From the IMG/VR virus record IMGVR_UViG_3300035698_000684, positions 1-20,135 of that record: a DNA stretch of 20,135 bases; one strand, written 5' to 3'. Below the pieces are notes generated by a model. It did no database searches. It was not told the origin of the DNA and saw only the letters and a list, made by a program, of their open reading frames with translations. Source of the stretch: a virus. Of this stretch, positions 12,091-19,790 are shown one piece after another; positions within the stretch are counted from its first letter, which is position 1; each line of letters begins with the position of its first letter. A program made the translations under genes and the position numbers.

Positions 12091-13931
12091 CACCACCTAA
12101 TAGCGCATTAAGAAGAATACGCCCAACTAATATGATGCGTGGCCATGAATTAATGTCTGGAGCTGCTCAACAGGCTATGGGTGTTAATAACTTGTCTCAG
12201 CAAGCATTATCAGGACAGATGATGGATGCTAACTTACAAAGACCACAGATAGGTGCACCACCTCAAAACCAAATGGCAGTACCTACAATGCAGACTCAAC
12301 AGCAGCCAATGGGCAACGTCGCACAAGCGCCACAACAGGCCGTCCCAGTTGGTGGATCGCAAAACTACGGATTGGCCGGTGCGGAATCTGCCTTCGCTGG
12401 TGGATTGCAAGGGGGGCTTGGTGCATTACAAGGCGCAACCCAACAAGGCCTAGGGCTTTTAGAAGGGACTGGTAACTTTGGATTAGGGCAAATAGGCCAA
12501 GGCTCTCAGAATGCTATGGGTACATTGCAGCAAGCAGGGCAGCAAGGCACATCAGCAATAAATCAAGGCGCTGGACAAGGTTTAAATATTCTTAGCTCTG
12601 GTGCTAATCTAGCTCAGAATAGAATTGGTGCTGGTAATCAAATGGCTCAGGGGAACTTGCGTCAAGGCATGAACGCTTCAAATAATATGTTTAATCAAGG
12701 GGTTGGCGCATTAGGTGGTAATTTTGGAGCATCTGCTGGAAATGTAAATACCGCGACCGGTCAAGAGCAATTTAACCAAGCCGCTCAAGGTGTTGGTGCT
12801 TTCGCTGGTGGAGGGTTACAATCTCAACAACAGCAGTTAGCTTTATCAGGCTCACAAGGTCAAGAAGCATTCGACAATGCAATGCGCAACAACCCAGGCA
12901 CTCAGTTCTTACAAGATGAGATGATGAACGCTGTCACCAATCAAGGTTCAGCAACGGGTAATATTGTAAGCGGCAACATCCTTAGAGAACTTCAAGACAG
13001 AAGTGCAGGCATAGCGGCGCAAGACCTAAATAACCAGTTTAATAGAGCATTCCAAACCACTGGACAAGGACTTCAAGCCGCTGGTCAACAAGGTCAGTTT
13101 TTAGCACAGGCAGGCCAGCAACAAGGGCAGCTTGCAGGGCAGAATGCTCAAATGCAAACACAGGCTAATATTGCCAGTGCTAGTAATAGACTGAACGCAG
13201 CACAAGGTCGAGCTAACCTAATGGGTCAGAACGCTAATAACATATCGAATATGTTTAGCCAAGGCGCAGGGTTTAACCAGCAAGCAGGAATGGCGCAAGC
13301 TGACGCAGTTCAAAACGCAGCAAATCAAGGCGCGGGAATATCTCAAAACTCAGGATTGAACAGAGCTAATCTATTAAGCGCATTAGGTGGTCAAGGCGCG
13401 GGCATTCAAACTAACTCAGGAATGAACCAAGCTAATTTTGGTGCTCAACTAGCAGGGCAAGGCGCTCAAATGCTAGGCAATGCAGGACAGCAAGCGGCGG
13501 GCATGTTCCAGAACACTGGACAAATGTTAGGCGGCGCTAGAAACCAAGCTGGTAGAGATTTGGCCAATTCCATATCTAACGCATCGCAAGGAATGTCGGG
13601 GCTGCAATCCGATCAAGGCGCAGGCTTAGAAAGCATCTTAGCTCAAGGTGGAACTAACATATCTAACCTAATTGCTAATTACGGACAGATGAACTCACAA
13701 CAACAAGAGGAACTTGCTAGAATGCTTGCTAATTTATCGGTAGGGCAGGCCACTCAGGCGGGTAATGCGCAAGCCAATATTGGCAACGCTCAAGCTGGTG
13801 GTATAATAGGCAGAGCTTCGGGGATACGCGCCGGAGTGGGGCAAGTTGCTGGTGCAATAGCTGGTGCCTACGGTGCGCCTCCGGGTCTTACTAGTTCTGC
13901 AATGGGCGCTTTGTCCGGTTTCGGCGGTTAA
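12087..13931 (+). CDS. Gln/Gly/Ala/Asn-rich ejection protein with tandem 22-residue repeats (gp20-position)
   Basis: 614-residue low-complexity protein; Gln, Gly, Ala and Asn dominate throughout. The middle (TNQGSATGNIVSGNILREL followed by AGIAAQDLNNQFNRAF, about 287-325) resembles a segment seen in many podophage DNA-transfer proteins. Residues about 391-480 contain tandem repeats of 22 residues (QGAG...NQA...). The last 45 residues are Gly/Ala-rich and weakly hydrophobic (VGQVAGAIAGAYG), possibly membrane-active. In P22 this slot holds gp20, which enters the host envelope with DNA. Repeats of 22 residues equal two hendecads, which suits long amphipathic helices. Starts in an ATGA junction. 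Confidence 0.7.
   Translation: MTPPNSALRRIRPTNMMRGHELMSGAAQQAMGVNNLSQQALSGQMMDANLQRPQIGAPPQNQMAVPTMQTQQQPMGNVAQAPQQAVPVGGSQNYGLAGAESAFAGGLQGGLGALQGATQQGLGLLEGTGNFGLGQIGQGSQNAMGTLQQAGQQGTSAINQGAGQGLNILSSGANLAQNRIGAGNQMAQGNLRQGMNASNNMFNQGVGALGGNFGASAGNVNTATGQEQFNQAAQGVGAFAGGGLQSQQQQLALSGSQGQEAFDNAMRNNPGTQFLQDEMMNAVTNQGSATGNIVSGNILRELQDRSAGIAAQDLNNQFNRAFQTTGQGLQAAGQQGQFLAQAGQQQGQLAGQNAQMQTQANIASASNRLNAAQGRANLMGQNANNISNMFSQGAGFNQQAGMAQADAVQNAANQGAGISQNSGLNRANLLSALGGQGAGIQTNSGMNQANFGAQLAGQGAQMLGNAGQQAAGMFQNTGQMLGGARNQAGRDLANSISNASQGMSGLQSDQGAGLESILAQGGTNISNLIANYGQMNSQQQEELARMLANLSVGQATQAGNAQANIGNAQAGGIIGRASGIRAGVGQVAGAIAGAYGAPPGLTSSAMGALSGFGG
13260..13523 (+). repeat. four tandem degenerate 66-bp units inside the ejection gene
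   Basis: CAAGGCGC-type starts recur exactly every 66 bases at 13260, 13326, 13392 and 13458, in frame, so each unit encodes 22 residues beginning QGAG or QGAQ. The second and third units are the most alike (CAAGGCGCGGG...AACTCAGGA...GCTAAT). The period is lost after the fourth unit. The pattern is coding duplication, not a CRISPR or origin. Confidence 0.75.
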
Positions 13932-13940
13932 GAGGTAATT

Positions 13941-14963
13941 ATGGCACAGTATGATTTTTTTGACCCATCAGGACGCGGAACAGGCGTTAAAGGCGGGATA
14001 GACGCATCTAACGCATTATTTGACGGCATTGAAAATAGAAAGATTAATGCTATGAAGATGATGGGTATTGAAGACTCTCAACGTAGAGGTGCAATGAATG
14101 AGGATGCTAAAACAGCGGAGTTGTTGATACGTAACGGCGATAATCAAGGCGCTATGGCGTTCCTAAGCGACAGGGCGTTAGCTTCTAGTCAGTCCGGTGG
14201 CAACCCAAGAGAAACGCAAGAAGTCTTTGAAGCATTAAGGAATAACCAGCCTGAGCTAGCACTTGAAATGATTGGTAACTACCGATCTATATTTGATGAT
14301 AAGTATGCGGAAAATAAAAAGTCACTGTCACGCAAGCCAGAAGGAACCGCGCAAGAAAAGAACATCGCAAGGCTTAAGGCTTTACGCGCAGATGATCCGG
14401 CCTTGGCGATAGACTTTGAAAAACTACTTGGACTTACTGAAGAGGTTAAAATGTCTTCAGCAGTTGAGAAGCAAATAATCACTGCCCAAGATGCTTATTT
14501 TGAAAACACACAAACAGCTAGCAAAATGAGAATGCTTGCAACGGATATAGGTAATATAGATTTTGGCGGCGGTACTGCATCAACGTTTAGCGAGAAATTA
14601 AAAAGTATATTAGGGAGTCAAGACGAGGTATCAAACCTGCGTAAAAGCTTTAACGCCATACGGACAAGTCAAGCAACACAGAATTTGCCACCTGGGCCGG
14701 CATCGGATAAAGATATTGAACTTGCATTAAGTGGCTTCCCGCCAGAAAACGCACCAGCCAGTATGGTTATAAGCTTTTTAAACGGTCAAAGAAAGCTATC
14801 AGAGATTAACGCTGATTACTCTAAATTCAAAGCCAATTGGTTTGCAGAGAAGAAAAAGCCCGGTGGCTTGATTAATGCTTGGCAGAGACAAACGGAAATG
14901 AATTACAATCCTAATTCAGCGCCAGCACAAACTGAGTTCAGCGGATTTAAGGTGGTAAGGTAA
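13941..14963 (+). CDS. putative ejection/DNA-transfer protein (340 aa)
   Basis: 340-residue mostly helical, charged protein starting MAQYDFFDPSGRGTG. The N-terminal half has repeated helices around AMAFLSDRALASSQ and QPELALEMIGNYR. The C-terminal half carries NLPPGPASDKDIELALSGFP (about 248-267), a segment that recurs in podophage internal virion proteins, followed by a helix (MVISFLNGQRKLSEI) and an aromatic tail. P22 has three ejection genes; here there appear to be four, of which this may be an extra or a split. AGAGGT lies before the ATG at 13941, 9 bases after the previous stop. It ends as TAATG with the next gene. Confidence 0.68.
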   Translation: MAQYDFFDPSGRGTGVKGGIDASNALFDGIENRKINAMKMMGIEDSQRRGAMNEDAKTAELLIRNGDNQGAMAFLSDRALASSQSGGNPRETQEVFEALRNNQPELALEMIGNYRSIFDDKYAENKKSLSRKPEGTAQEKNIARLKALRADDPALAIDFEKLLGLTEEVKMSSAVEKQIITAQDAYFENTQTASKMRMLATDIGNIDFGGGTASTFSEKLKSILGSQDEVSNLRKSFNAIRTSQATQNLPPGPASDKDIELALSGFPPENAPASMVISFLNGQRKLSEINADYSKFKANWFAEKKKPGGLINAWQRQTEMNYNPNSAPAQTEFSGFKVVR

Positions 14964-16606
14964 TGCCAGTTGTAACTATACAATCTCCTAGTGGGGAGTC
15001 TTTTAAAATAGAGGCTCCTGAAGGTGCAAGTGATGAGCAGATTCTAGCCTTTGCAAAGTCGCAAGGTCTTTTTGATACTCAGCCGCAAACACCTACAATA
15101 CCAGAGCCAGAACAAGGATTTAGCGCGGGACAAAACGCGCTTGGAGCACTAGAAAACGCAGGCAGCTTTATTGCCGGAGCAGTTGCCGAGCCTATTGCTG
15201 GTGTAGCGGGCATAGCACAGTCATTAAACCCATTCGCAGAAGAGGGGGCCGGTGCTGAAGCGGTTGAATCTGTAAGAGGATTTGCAAGAGATTTAACATC
15301 ACCAAGAACCGAGGCTGGTCAAGCACAACAGCAGGCGATAGGAGAGGCTTTAGCTCCAGTCGGCGAAGCTCTTACTGGTGCAGAGAAGTTTTTAGGTGAT
15401 AGCACTTTGAAAGTAACCGGAAGCCCGCTTCTCGCATCTATGGCTCACACTTTACCAACGGCGGTGTTAGAGGTTATAGGAGTTAAGGGGTCTAAAGCGT
15501 TAAGTGGCGGGAAAGGTGTATCCAAGCGCTCCGTTAAAAGAGCTATGATTGAATCAGCACCAGACGCGGAAAAGTTAAAAGGAATCGCTAGAGGCATATA
15601 TGGAGAGATAGACCAATCTGGGGCAGTGCTAAAAAAAGAAGCTCTATCAACTTTAGCAAACAAGATAAGCGCAGCCACTAAAAAGCAAGGTATGGATCCT
15701 CGCACTACTAAAATATCTGCTGGTGTTGTTGATTCAATTAAAGAGTCGGCATTAACAAACCAGCCAATTGGCGAGCTTGAGACATTAAGAAAAGTAGCTC
15801 AAGCAGCAGCTAAAAGCACAGACCCTACAGAAAAAATGCTAGGGTCATTAATAATAAATAACATTGAAGACTTTATGGATAACGTAAAGTCTACTGATAT
15901 GGTCGCTGGCTCTGAGTCATTAGGTGCAACAGCTAAAAAGTATAGAGCCGCTAGAGGTTTGTACGGTAGAGCCAAGCGCTCTGAACTAATAAACGAATCT
16001 ATAAAGGCTGGTGGTGATGCTCGCTCAGGCGCAGAAAACGGCATCAGGAACGAATTAAATAAAATAACTAGAAGCAAGAAGCTTAGTAAGTTTTTTCCAG
16101 AGAGTGAGCTTTCAGCAATGCGTGATGTTATCCAAGGTGATTTTAAAACCAACTTTGCAAAAATGGTCGGTAGAATGGGCTTTATGGAAGGTTCAAGCAC
16201 TAGTGTTTTAGGCTCTTTAGGTGGAGTTTATGCTGGCTCATCTTTACTAGGTCCGGCTGGCGCGGTAGCGGTTCCCACTGCTGGCGTTGCGGCTAGGCAA
16301 ATAGCTAAAGGATTGACAACTAATAAAGCTAAGTTTGTTGATACTATTGTCAGAGCGGGAAAGGACGGCAAGAGAGTAGTTAAAGCTTATATGGAAGCGG
16401 TGCCAAAAAACAAAAGAAACATAGATGACCTATCAGATTTGCTAGCCGATCCAATTATTAATATAGATGAGCTAGAAGGGTTATCAAGCAAAATAGCAAA
16501 TGACGCTTACGAAGCAGCTAAGGGCAAAAGGGCTATATTTTTATCGGTAGGAGCAGCGACAGGCGCAGCAGCAGAAGAATTAAGAGGTGAGGATGATACC
16601 CAATGA
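14963..16606 (+). CDS. large internal virion / ejection protein (gp16-position, 547 aa)
   Basis: 547-residue protein. Residues 1-38 (VTIQSPSGESFKIEAPEGASDEQILAFAK) form a small N-terminal domain often found at the front of large phage internal virion proteins. A Gly/Ala-rich stretch (about 50-85) with possible membrane-inserting character (GSFIAGAVAEPIAGVAGIA) follows, then a long helical, basic body. Near residues 405-450 lies a second glycine-rich hydrophobic region (SSTSVLGSLGGVYAGSSLLGPAGAVAVP). Two such segments suit a protein that enters the host membrane during DNA delivery, as P22 gp16 does. No lytic transglycosylase motif was seen. The stop region overlaps a 45-codon gene by 14 bp. 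Confidence 0.68.
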   Translation: MPVVTIQSPSGESFKIEAPEGASDEQILAFAKSQGLFDTQPQTPTIPEPEQGFSAGQNALGALENAGSFIAGAVAEPIAGVAGIAQSLNPFAEEGAGAEAVESVRGFARDLTSPRTEAGQAQQQAIGEALAPVGEALTGAEKFLGDSTLKVTGSPLLASMAHTLPTAVLEVIGVKGSKALSGGKGVSKRSVKRAMIESAPDAEKLKGIARGIYGEIDQSGAVLKKEALSTLANKISAATKKQGMDPRTTKISAGVVDSIKESALTNQPIGELETLRKVAQAAAKSTDPTEKMLGSLIINNIEDFMDNVKSTDMVAGSESLGATAKKYRAARGLYGRAKRSELINESIKAGGDARSGAENGIRNELNKITRSKKLSKFFPESELSAMRDVIQGDFKTNFAKMVGRMGFMEGSSTSVLGSLGGVYAGSSLLGPAGAVAVPTAGVAARQIAKGLTTNKAKFVDTIVRAGKDGKRVVKAYMEAVPKNKRNIDDLSDLLADPIINIDELEGLSSKIANDAYEAAKGKRAIFLSVGAATGAAAEELRGEDDTQ

Positions 16607-16730
16607 GACAGATGCAATCATAGTTAAAAAGCCAAGAAGCTTAGATACACGCGGAAACTCATCTGCTGATAAGTGCCAAGCAATAGGCAATAAAATTAAA
16701 AACATTAATATAATCATAGGAAGTTTATAG
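16593..16730 (+). CDS. small hypothetical protein ahead of the fibre gene (45 aa)
   Basis: 45-residue protein starting MIPNETDAIIVKKPRSLDTRG, continuing NSSADKCQAIGNKIKN and ending in a hydrophobic INIIIGSL. AGAGG lies 5 bases before the ATG at 16593, and the gene begins inside the end of the preceding one. A strong AGGAAG within its own 3' end serves the fibre gene that starts 2 bases after its stop. I recognise no family. A longer minus-strand ORF (16580-16861) covers the same DNA but also runs into the fibre gene, so it is less likely. Confidence 0.6.
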   Translation: MIPNETDAIIVKKPRSLDTRGNSSADKCQAIGNKIKNINIIIGSL

Positions 16731-16731
16731 C

Positions 16732-17628
16732 ATGCCACGTTATATAAATCCAGTACCAGGGTATGTTTACCCACCATCAGGAAAGCTTTGGTTTTACAAA
16801 TCAGGCACGAATGTTGAGTTAGATACGTTTTCAGATGAGTTTGAAACCATCCCAAATACAAATCCAGTTGACCTAGATAGCTTGGGTAGAGCGCCTAACA
16901 TATGGTTTACAGCTAAGGCTAGAGTTGTCGCACAGGATGCCGACAATGAGCAAGTATGGGCGCGCGACCCAGTAGGTGGTGGCGGCTCGGTTGCAGACTT
17001 TGAGATATATGATTCTTCAATTTCTTACGACATAAATGACATTATTGAAACGTCTGACGGTATATTTTACACGTCTTTAGCTAATGACAACCAAGATAAC
17101 AACCCTGCATTATCACCAGCATCCAACGCTTTTTGGATGCAGATTAGCTTTATTGAAATGTACAACAGTACTAAGTCATTTTCCCAAGGTGATATCGCCC
17201 AAACAACTGAAGGGTATTTGTGGCGTTCAATAACTAATGCAAACGCAGGTAATGACCCAGCCACTGATGATGGTACGTACTGGGCGCCAGCGGTTAATGG
17301 TGACAAGATAGCGGCAATAGCCAACCTATTAGCAAGCATTACAACCGTTGTGGTGCAAACTGGTGGCGGAGCTTTAACAGCCTTGAGAATTAATGAGATA
17401 CAAGACGCCGGCGCTTATACCTTACCAACTGCATCATCAATAGCAGTTAATCAAATTATAACTATTACGCTGCCGGATAAGTTCAAGGCTTTTTCTCCTA
17501 CTGTAACTAGGGCGGGAAGTGATACAATCTCGTATTCAGCAGGCACAGACACAAGCATTACTTTAAACTCTGGTAACAGTGAATCATTCTCGCTAACGTC
17601 TAACGGCGTAAGTGATTGGAGGCTTTAA
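16732..17628 (+). CDS. tail fibre/spike with virion-anchor domain and two chitin-binding-like repeats
   Basis: 298-residue modular fibre. Residues about 10-80 (GKLWFYKSGTNVEL, DEFETIPNTNPVDLDSLGRAPNIWF, ending QVWARDP) match a common N-terminal anchor of phage fibres and spikes. After a Gly linker (82-86), residues about 90-138 and 141-187 form two related repeats: a tyrosine, a GD/ND turn, a strand, Y/W-S, N-rich turn, NPA/DPA and a Trp. This is the pattern of CBM5/12 carbohydrate-binding modules. Residues about 220-298 form a beta-rich end (TLPTAS...ITITLPD...SDWRL). There is no room for a P22-like beta-helix endorhamnosidase. AGGAAG lies 8 bases upstream. Confidence 0.82.
   Translation: MPRYINPVPGYVYPPSGKLWFYKSGTNVELDTFSDEFETIPNTNPVDLDSLGRAPNIWFTAKARVVAQDADNEQVWARDPVGGGGSVADFEIYDSSISYDINDIIETSDGIFYTSLANDNQDNNPALSPASNAFWMQISFIEMYNSTKSFSQGDIAQTTEGYLWRSITNANAGNDPATDDGTYWAPAVNGDKIAAIANLLASITTVVVQTGGGALTALRINEIQDAGAYTLPTASSIAVNQIITITLPDKFKAFSPTVTRAGSDTISYSAGTDTSITLNSGNSESFSLTSNGVSDWRL
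17618..17622 (+). promoter_or_regulatory. ribosome binding site that fixes the second tail gene start
   Basis: GGAGG lies 7 bases before ATG 17630, while the in-frame ATG at 17612 has none. It is embedded in the last codons of the fibre gene. Confidence 0.75.
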
Positions 17629-17629
17629 C

Positions 17630-18454
17630 ATGACAATCAATACCTCAACATTAAATAGCGGCCAAATAAGACCCGTATCAGTTTTCGAGGCAGTCAACAC
17701 AAACAGATCAAACACGCTAACAACGTATGATTCAACTGCTGACTATATAAAACTACCCACATCAGGCACAACGGAAATATCTAGAAATATCATGGGTGGC
17801 TCTGAAGTCTGGGGCGTTGCTCACACTGATATTAACGCAGCGGCAGACAGGTGGAGCGGCTTTATACATTTTGATAGTGTTGGCGGTTTAATTTGGATGA
17901 TAGCAACCGATACTGGTACAACTGAAGATACGCATTATCTTGCCACACTAGCAATTGCTGACGGCGCTATAGTGCAAATAGGTAACTTTCAATCTGATAA
18001 CTTTAGCTTATCCGTAGCCAAATTTATGCCAAACTCTAGAGCTGCCGAAAGTTCAGGTGATTTTACAATTATCTCTCTGGGTAGAAAATTTGTACTCACA
18101 TCCGCTGGGGCATTGTCTACCGATGAGGTATGGGCACCAACAGGGGTTACGGGTTCAGCAGGCAATAGGGCTTCGGGTATTTTAGATACAACAGGCGCTT
18201 ATGTAATATCATCAATTAATGAAGCAGGTATAAGCATAGACACATGCAACGGAGATGATGGAGGTAACGGTTTATTGAATATTCCGCCTCTATCACCGCT
18301 TGTAAATCAAAATACTTTTGCAATGGATTTTGGAATGTGGGGGCCAAATCTTGCTTTATTTAAAATGAACTCTAGTCCAAATAACGCATCATGCCAAAAA
18401 TACTATACCAAAGCCAGTGTGTTTAACTACGTAACATCAATGGTTCTCGTATGA
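17630..18454 (+). CDS. putative receptor-region tail protein (274 aa)
   Basis: 274-residue acidic, Ser/Thr/Gly/Asn-rich, beta-type protein starting MTINTSTLNSGQIRP. It lacks a signal peptide, membrane span or recognisable catalytic motif. Segments such as GGSEVWGVAHTDIN, GLIWMIATDTGTTEDTH and YLATLAIADGAIVQIG alternate in the way of beta-sandwich or beta-propeller fibre domains. It follows the fibre gene after 1 base and has GGAGG upstream, so it is probably a second receptor-binding or host-range protein attached to the first. No family recognised. The stop overlaps the next mini-ORF as ATGA. Confidence 0.65.
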   Translation: MTINTSTLNSGQIRPVSVFEAVNTNRSNTLTTYDSTADYIKLPTSGTTEISRNIMGGSEVWGVAHTDINAAADRWSGFIHFDSVGGLIWMIATDTGTTEDTHYLATLAIADGAIVQIGNFQSDNFSLSVAKFMPNSRAAESSGDFTIISLGRKFVLTSAGALSTDEVWAPTGVTGSAGNRASGILDTTGAYVISSINEAGISIDTCNGDDGGNGLLNIPPLSPLVNQNTFAMDFGMWGPNLALFKMNSSPNNASCQKYYTKASVFNYVTSMVLV

Positions 18455-18522
18455 TGAAATTCGCGTATATTGTGCTATTATTAATATTCAAGTCACACAC
18501 AATAGAGTTAATACAAATATGA
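18451..18522 (+). CDS. tiny hydrophobic peptide ORF (23 aa)
   Basis: 23-codon ORF starting MMKFAYIVLLLIF, joined by ATGA overlaps both to the preceding gene and to the following secreted protein. It would form a short membrane-like peptide, or serve as a coupling device that carries ribosomes to the next start. No clear Shine-Dalgarno site. The exact junctions are suggestive but the ORF is very short. Confidence 0.35.
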   Translation: MMKFAYIVLLLIFKSHTIELIQI

Positions 18523-18944
18523 AATATTTATTTTTAACTATTATGCTGATGTTTTCCACTATTTCATTTGCTGATTCTGGTATAAACCCAAACAATTCAA
18601 AAGGCGGTTATGAGTTCCAGATTGGAGCAAATACTTTTTATGCGGGGTTATTTACTTTCCCCGCTGACCCTGTAACTTTCCCCGATATATTGCAACCTTT
18701 TCTATTGATTAAAAATGGTTCCGGCTGGGATATTATCGATGAATACGATCCGCTATGGACAGATGTGCAGGAGGATATATACCCAGACCCTGAAAGAATT
18801 GCAATTGCCATAATCGACAGGTTTAACCTATCGCTAGAGCAATACACAGTTGTAGGCGCTATGACGTGGAACCAAAAGCTAATAGCTATATTTGAACTTA
18901 GGCTAGTATTAGTTAATCAACAAATTGAAATTAGAGAGAGTTAA
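18519..18944 (+). CDS. hypothetical secreted (periplasmic) protein with signal peptide (141 aa)
   Basis: 141-residue protein with a classical Sec signal: Lys at 2, hydrophobic core LFLTIMLMF, and an SFA cleavage site after residue 18. There is no lipobox cysteine, so export to the periplasm or beyond is expected. The mature part is acidic and aromatic (GYEFQIGANTFYAGLF, GWDIIDEYDPLWTDVQEDIYPDPER), followed by helices ending ELRLVLVNQQIEIRES. No family recognised. A phage protein exported from the host, lying between tail and lysis genes, could act in lysis, in receptor blocking or on the envelope. None of these is shown. Confidence 0.65.
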   Translation: MKYLFLTIMLMFSTISFADSGINPNNSKGGYEFQIGANTFYAGLFTFPADPVTFPDILQPFLLIKNGSGWDIIDEYDPLWTDVQEDIYPDPERIAIAIIDRFNLSLEQYTVVGAMTWNQKLIAIFELRLVLVNQQIEIRES

Positions 18945-18946
18945 TC

Positions 18947-19045
18947 ATGAGCGGACAAACGCAAGGCAAGAAAAAAGACGGGCTTAATAAAAGCGCCTAT
19001 AAAACCGAACCCAAAAAGAAACCTAGTAAGAAGTCTAAAAAGTGA
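18947..19045 (+). CDS. tiny lysine-rich protein (32 aa)
   Basis: 32-residue protein starting MSGQTQGKKKDG; 12 of 32 residues are Lys. It starts 2 bases after the previous stop with an AGAGAG purine-rich site upstream, and its stop overlaps the next gene's GTG start as GTGA. It is strongly basic and unstructured, and could bind nucleic acid or acidic protein. Similar very small basic ORFs are known in phages but no family can be named. Short length keeps the call tentative. Confidence 0.45.
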   Translation: MSGQTQGKKKDGLNKSAYKTEPKKKPSKKSKK

Positions 19046-19515
19046 CATCTGACCTAACTATAATAAGCATATTTATGGCGTTGCTATTAATGTGCTTATT
19101 TACAAGTAAGATAGAGTTTGCACAAGTTAAGGTTAGTTTTTTATACTATTGCACTACAATTGCATACGCTTCTTTTTTCATTGGTGATTTACCTGCTTGG
19201 GCAGACCATGCAATTTACGCCTTATTAGCCGCACCCTTTATATTTATATCAACTATATTCGGAGCGGCCACAATTCTTGCTTATTCAATCTTCAACATCC
19301 TAGTTGCCATCGACTATATTCTTTACCCAAATATTGATACAATTATTAGCAATAACTTCGGATCGTCTCAGCTATTATTTGCATCATTATTAATTATAGG
19401 GTCGATATTCAAGAGCAAGATGAATGATTATAGAATTGCTGACGGTATTATGGATTGGCTGGGTGGTCATAAGAACGTTCATCGAAGTTTATCGAAAATG
19501 GAAAAGCATAAATGA
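19042..19515 (+). CDS. polytopic membrane protein in the lysis region (157 aa, GTG start)
   Basis: 157-residue inner-membrane protein with about four hydrophobic segments (roughly 5-21, 30-48, 57-92 which may be two, and 109-124) and a basic C-terminal tail (GHKNVHRSLSKMEKHK). The start is GTG 19042, overlapping the previous stop as GTGA; the ribosome site is weak, so coupling is likely. It lies directly before the two-span holin candidate and overlaps it by ATGA. It could be a multi-span holin or antiholin partner, or an unrelated membrane factor. No family recognised. Confidence 0.65.
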   Translation: MTSDLTIISIFMALLLMCLFTSKIEFAQVKVSFLYYCTTIAYASFFIGDLPAWADHAIYALLAAPFIFISTIFGAATILAYSIFNILVAIDYILYPNIDTIISNNFGSSQLLFASLLIIGSIFKSKMNDYRIADGIMDWLGGHKNVHRSLSKMEKHK

Positions 19516-19790
19516 TGAAGCAGATGTTCGTAATGATAAGTGACCACGGCAATATATTCGTTAGCAAGTTCATAACCTATTTTGGATTAACTGGCATTGG
19601 TATAGGCACAGTGCAAGCAGCAGCAAGCAGTAAGATAGCTCAAGAGGTGGTACCAAACCTAGCATCGTCATGTAGTAATACACCAAGTTGGATAGCCATA
19701 GCATCAGCTATAGGAGCCTTAAGCTTCGCAGTTAAAAACATTGCTGAAATCGTATTCAGATATATTGAACATAAAGAAAGCATGAAATGA
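19512..19790 (+). CDS. putative holin, two transmembrane segments (92 aa)
   Basis: 92-residue protein with hydrophobic segments at about 17-37 (SKFITYFGLTGIGIGTVQAA) and 59-77 (SWIAIASAIGALSFAV), a polar loop between them holding one Cys, and a charged C-terminus (RYIEHKESMK). The size and two-span plan match class II holins, which permeabilise the inner membrane at the end of infection. Both ends are ATGA junctions, with the polytopic membrane protein upstream and the DUF5675 protein downstream. The call is by topology and context, not sequence family. Confidence 0.65.
   Translation: MMKQMFVMISDHGNIFVSKFITYFGLTGIGIGTVQAAASSKIAQEVVPNLASSCSNTPSWIAIASAIGALSFAVKNIAEIVFRYIEHKESMK

Noticed and set aside
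13260-13523. CRISPR or iteron-like array
   Set aside because: The 66-bp units are contiguous, degenerate, in frame and lie within a coding region; no spacers are present.
15799-16200. 133-codon minus-strand ORF within the large ejection gene
   Set aside because: Shadow of the plus-strand coding frame, without start signals.
16580-16861. 93-codon minus-strand hydrophobic ORF
   Set aside because: It overlaps both the 45-aa gene and the N-terminal anchor of the fibre, each with good ribosome sites on the plus strand.
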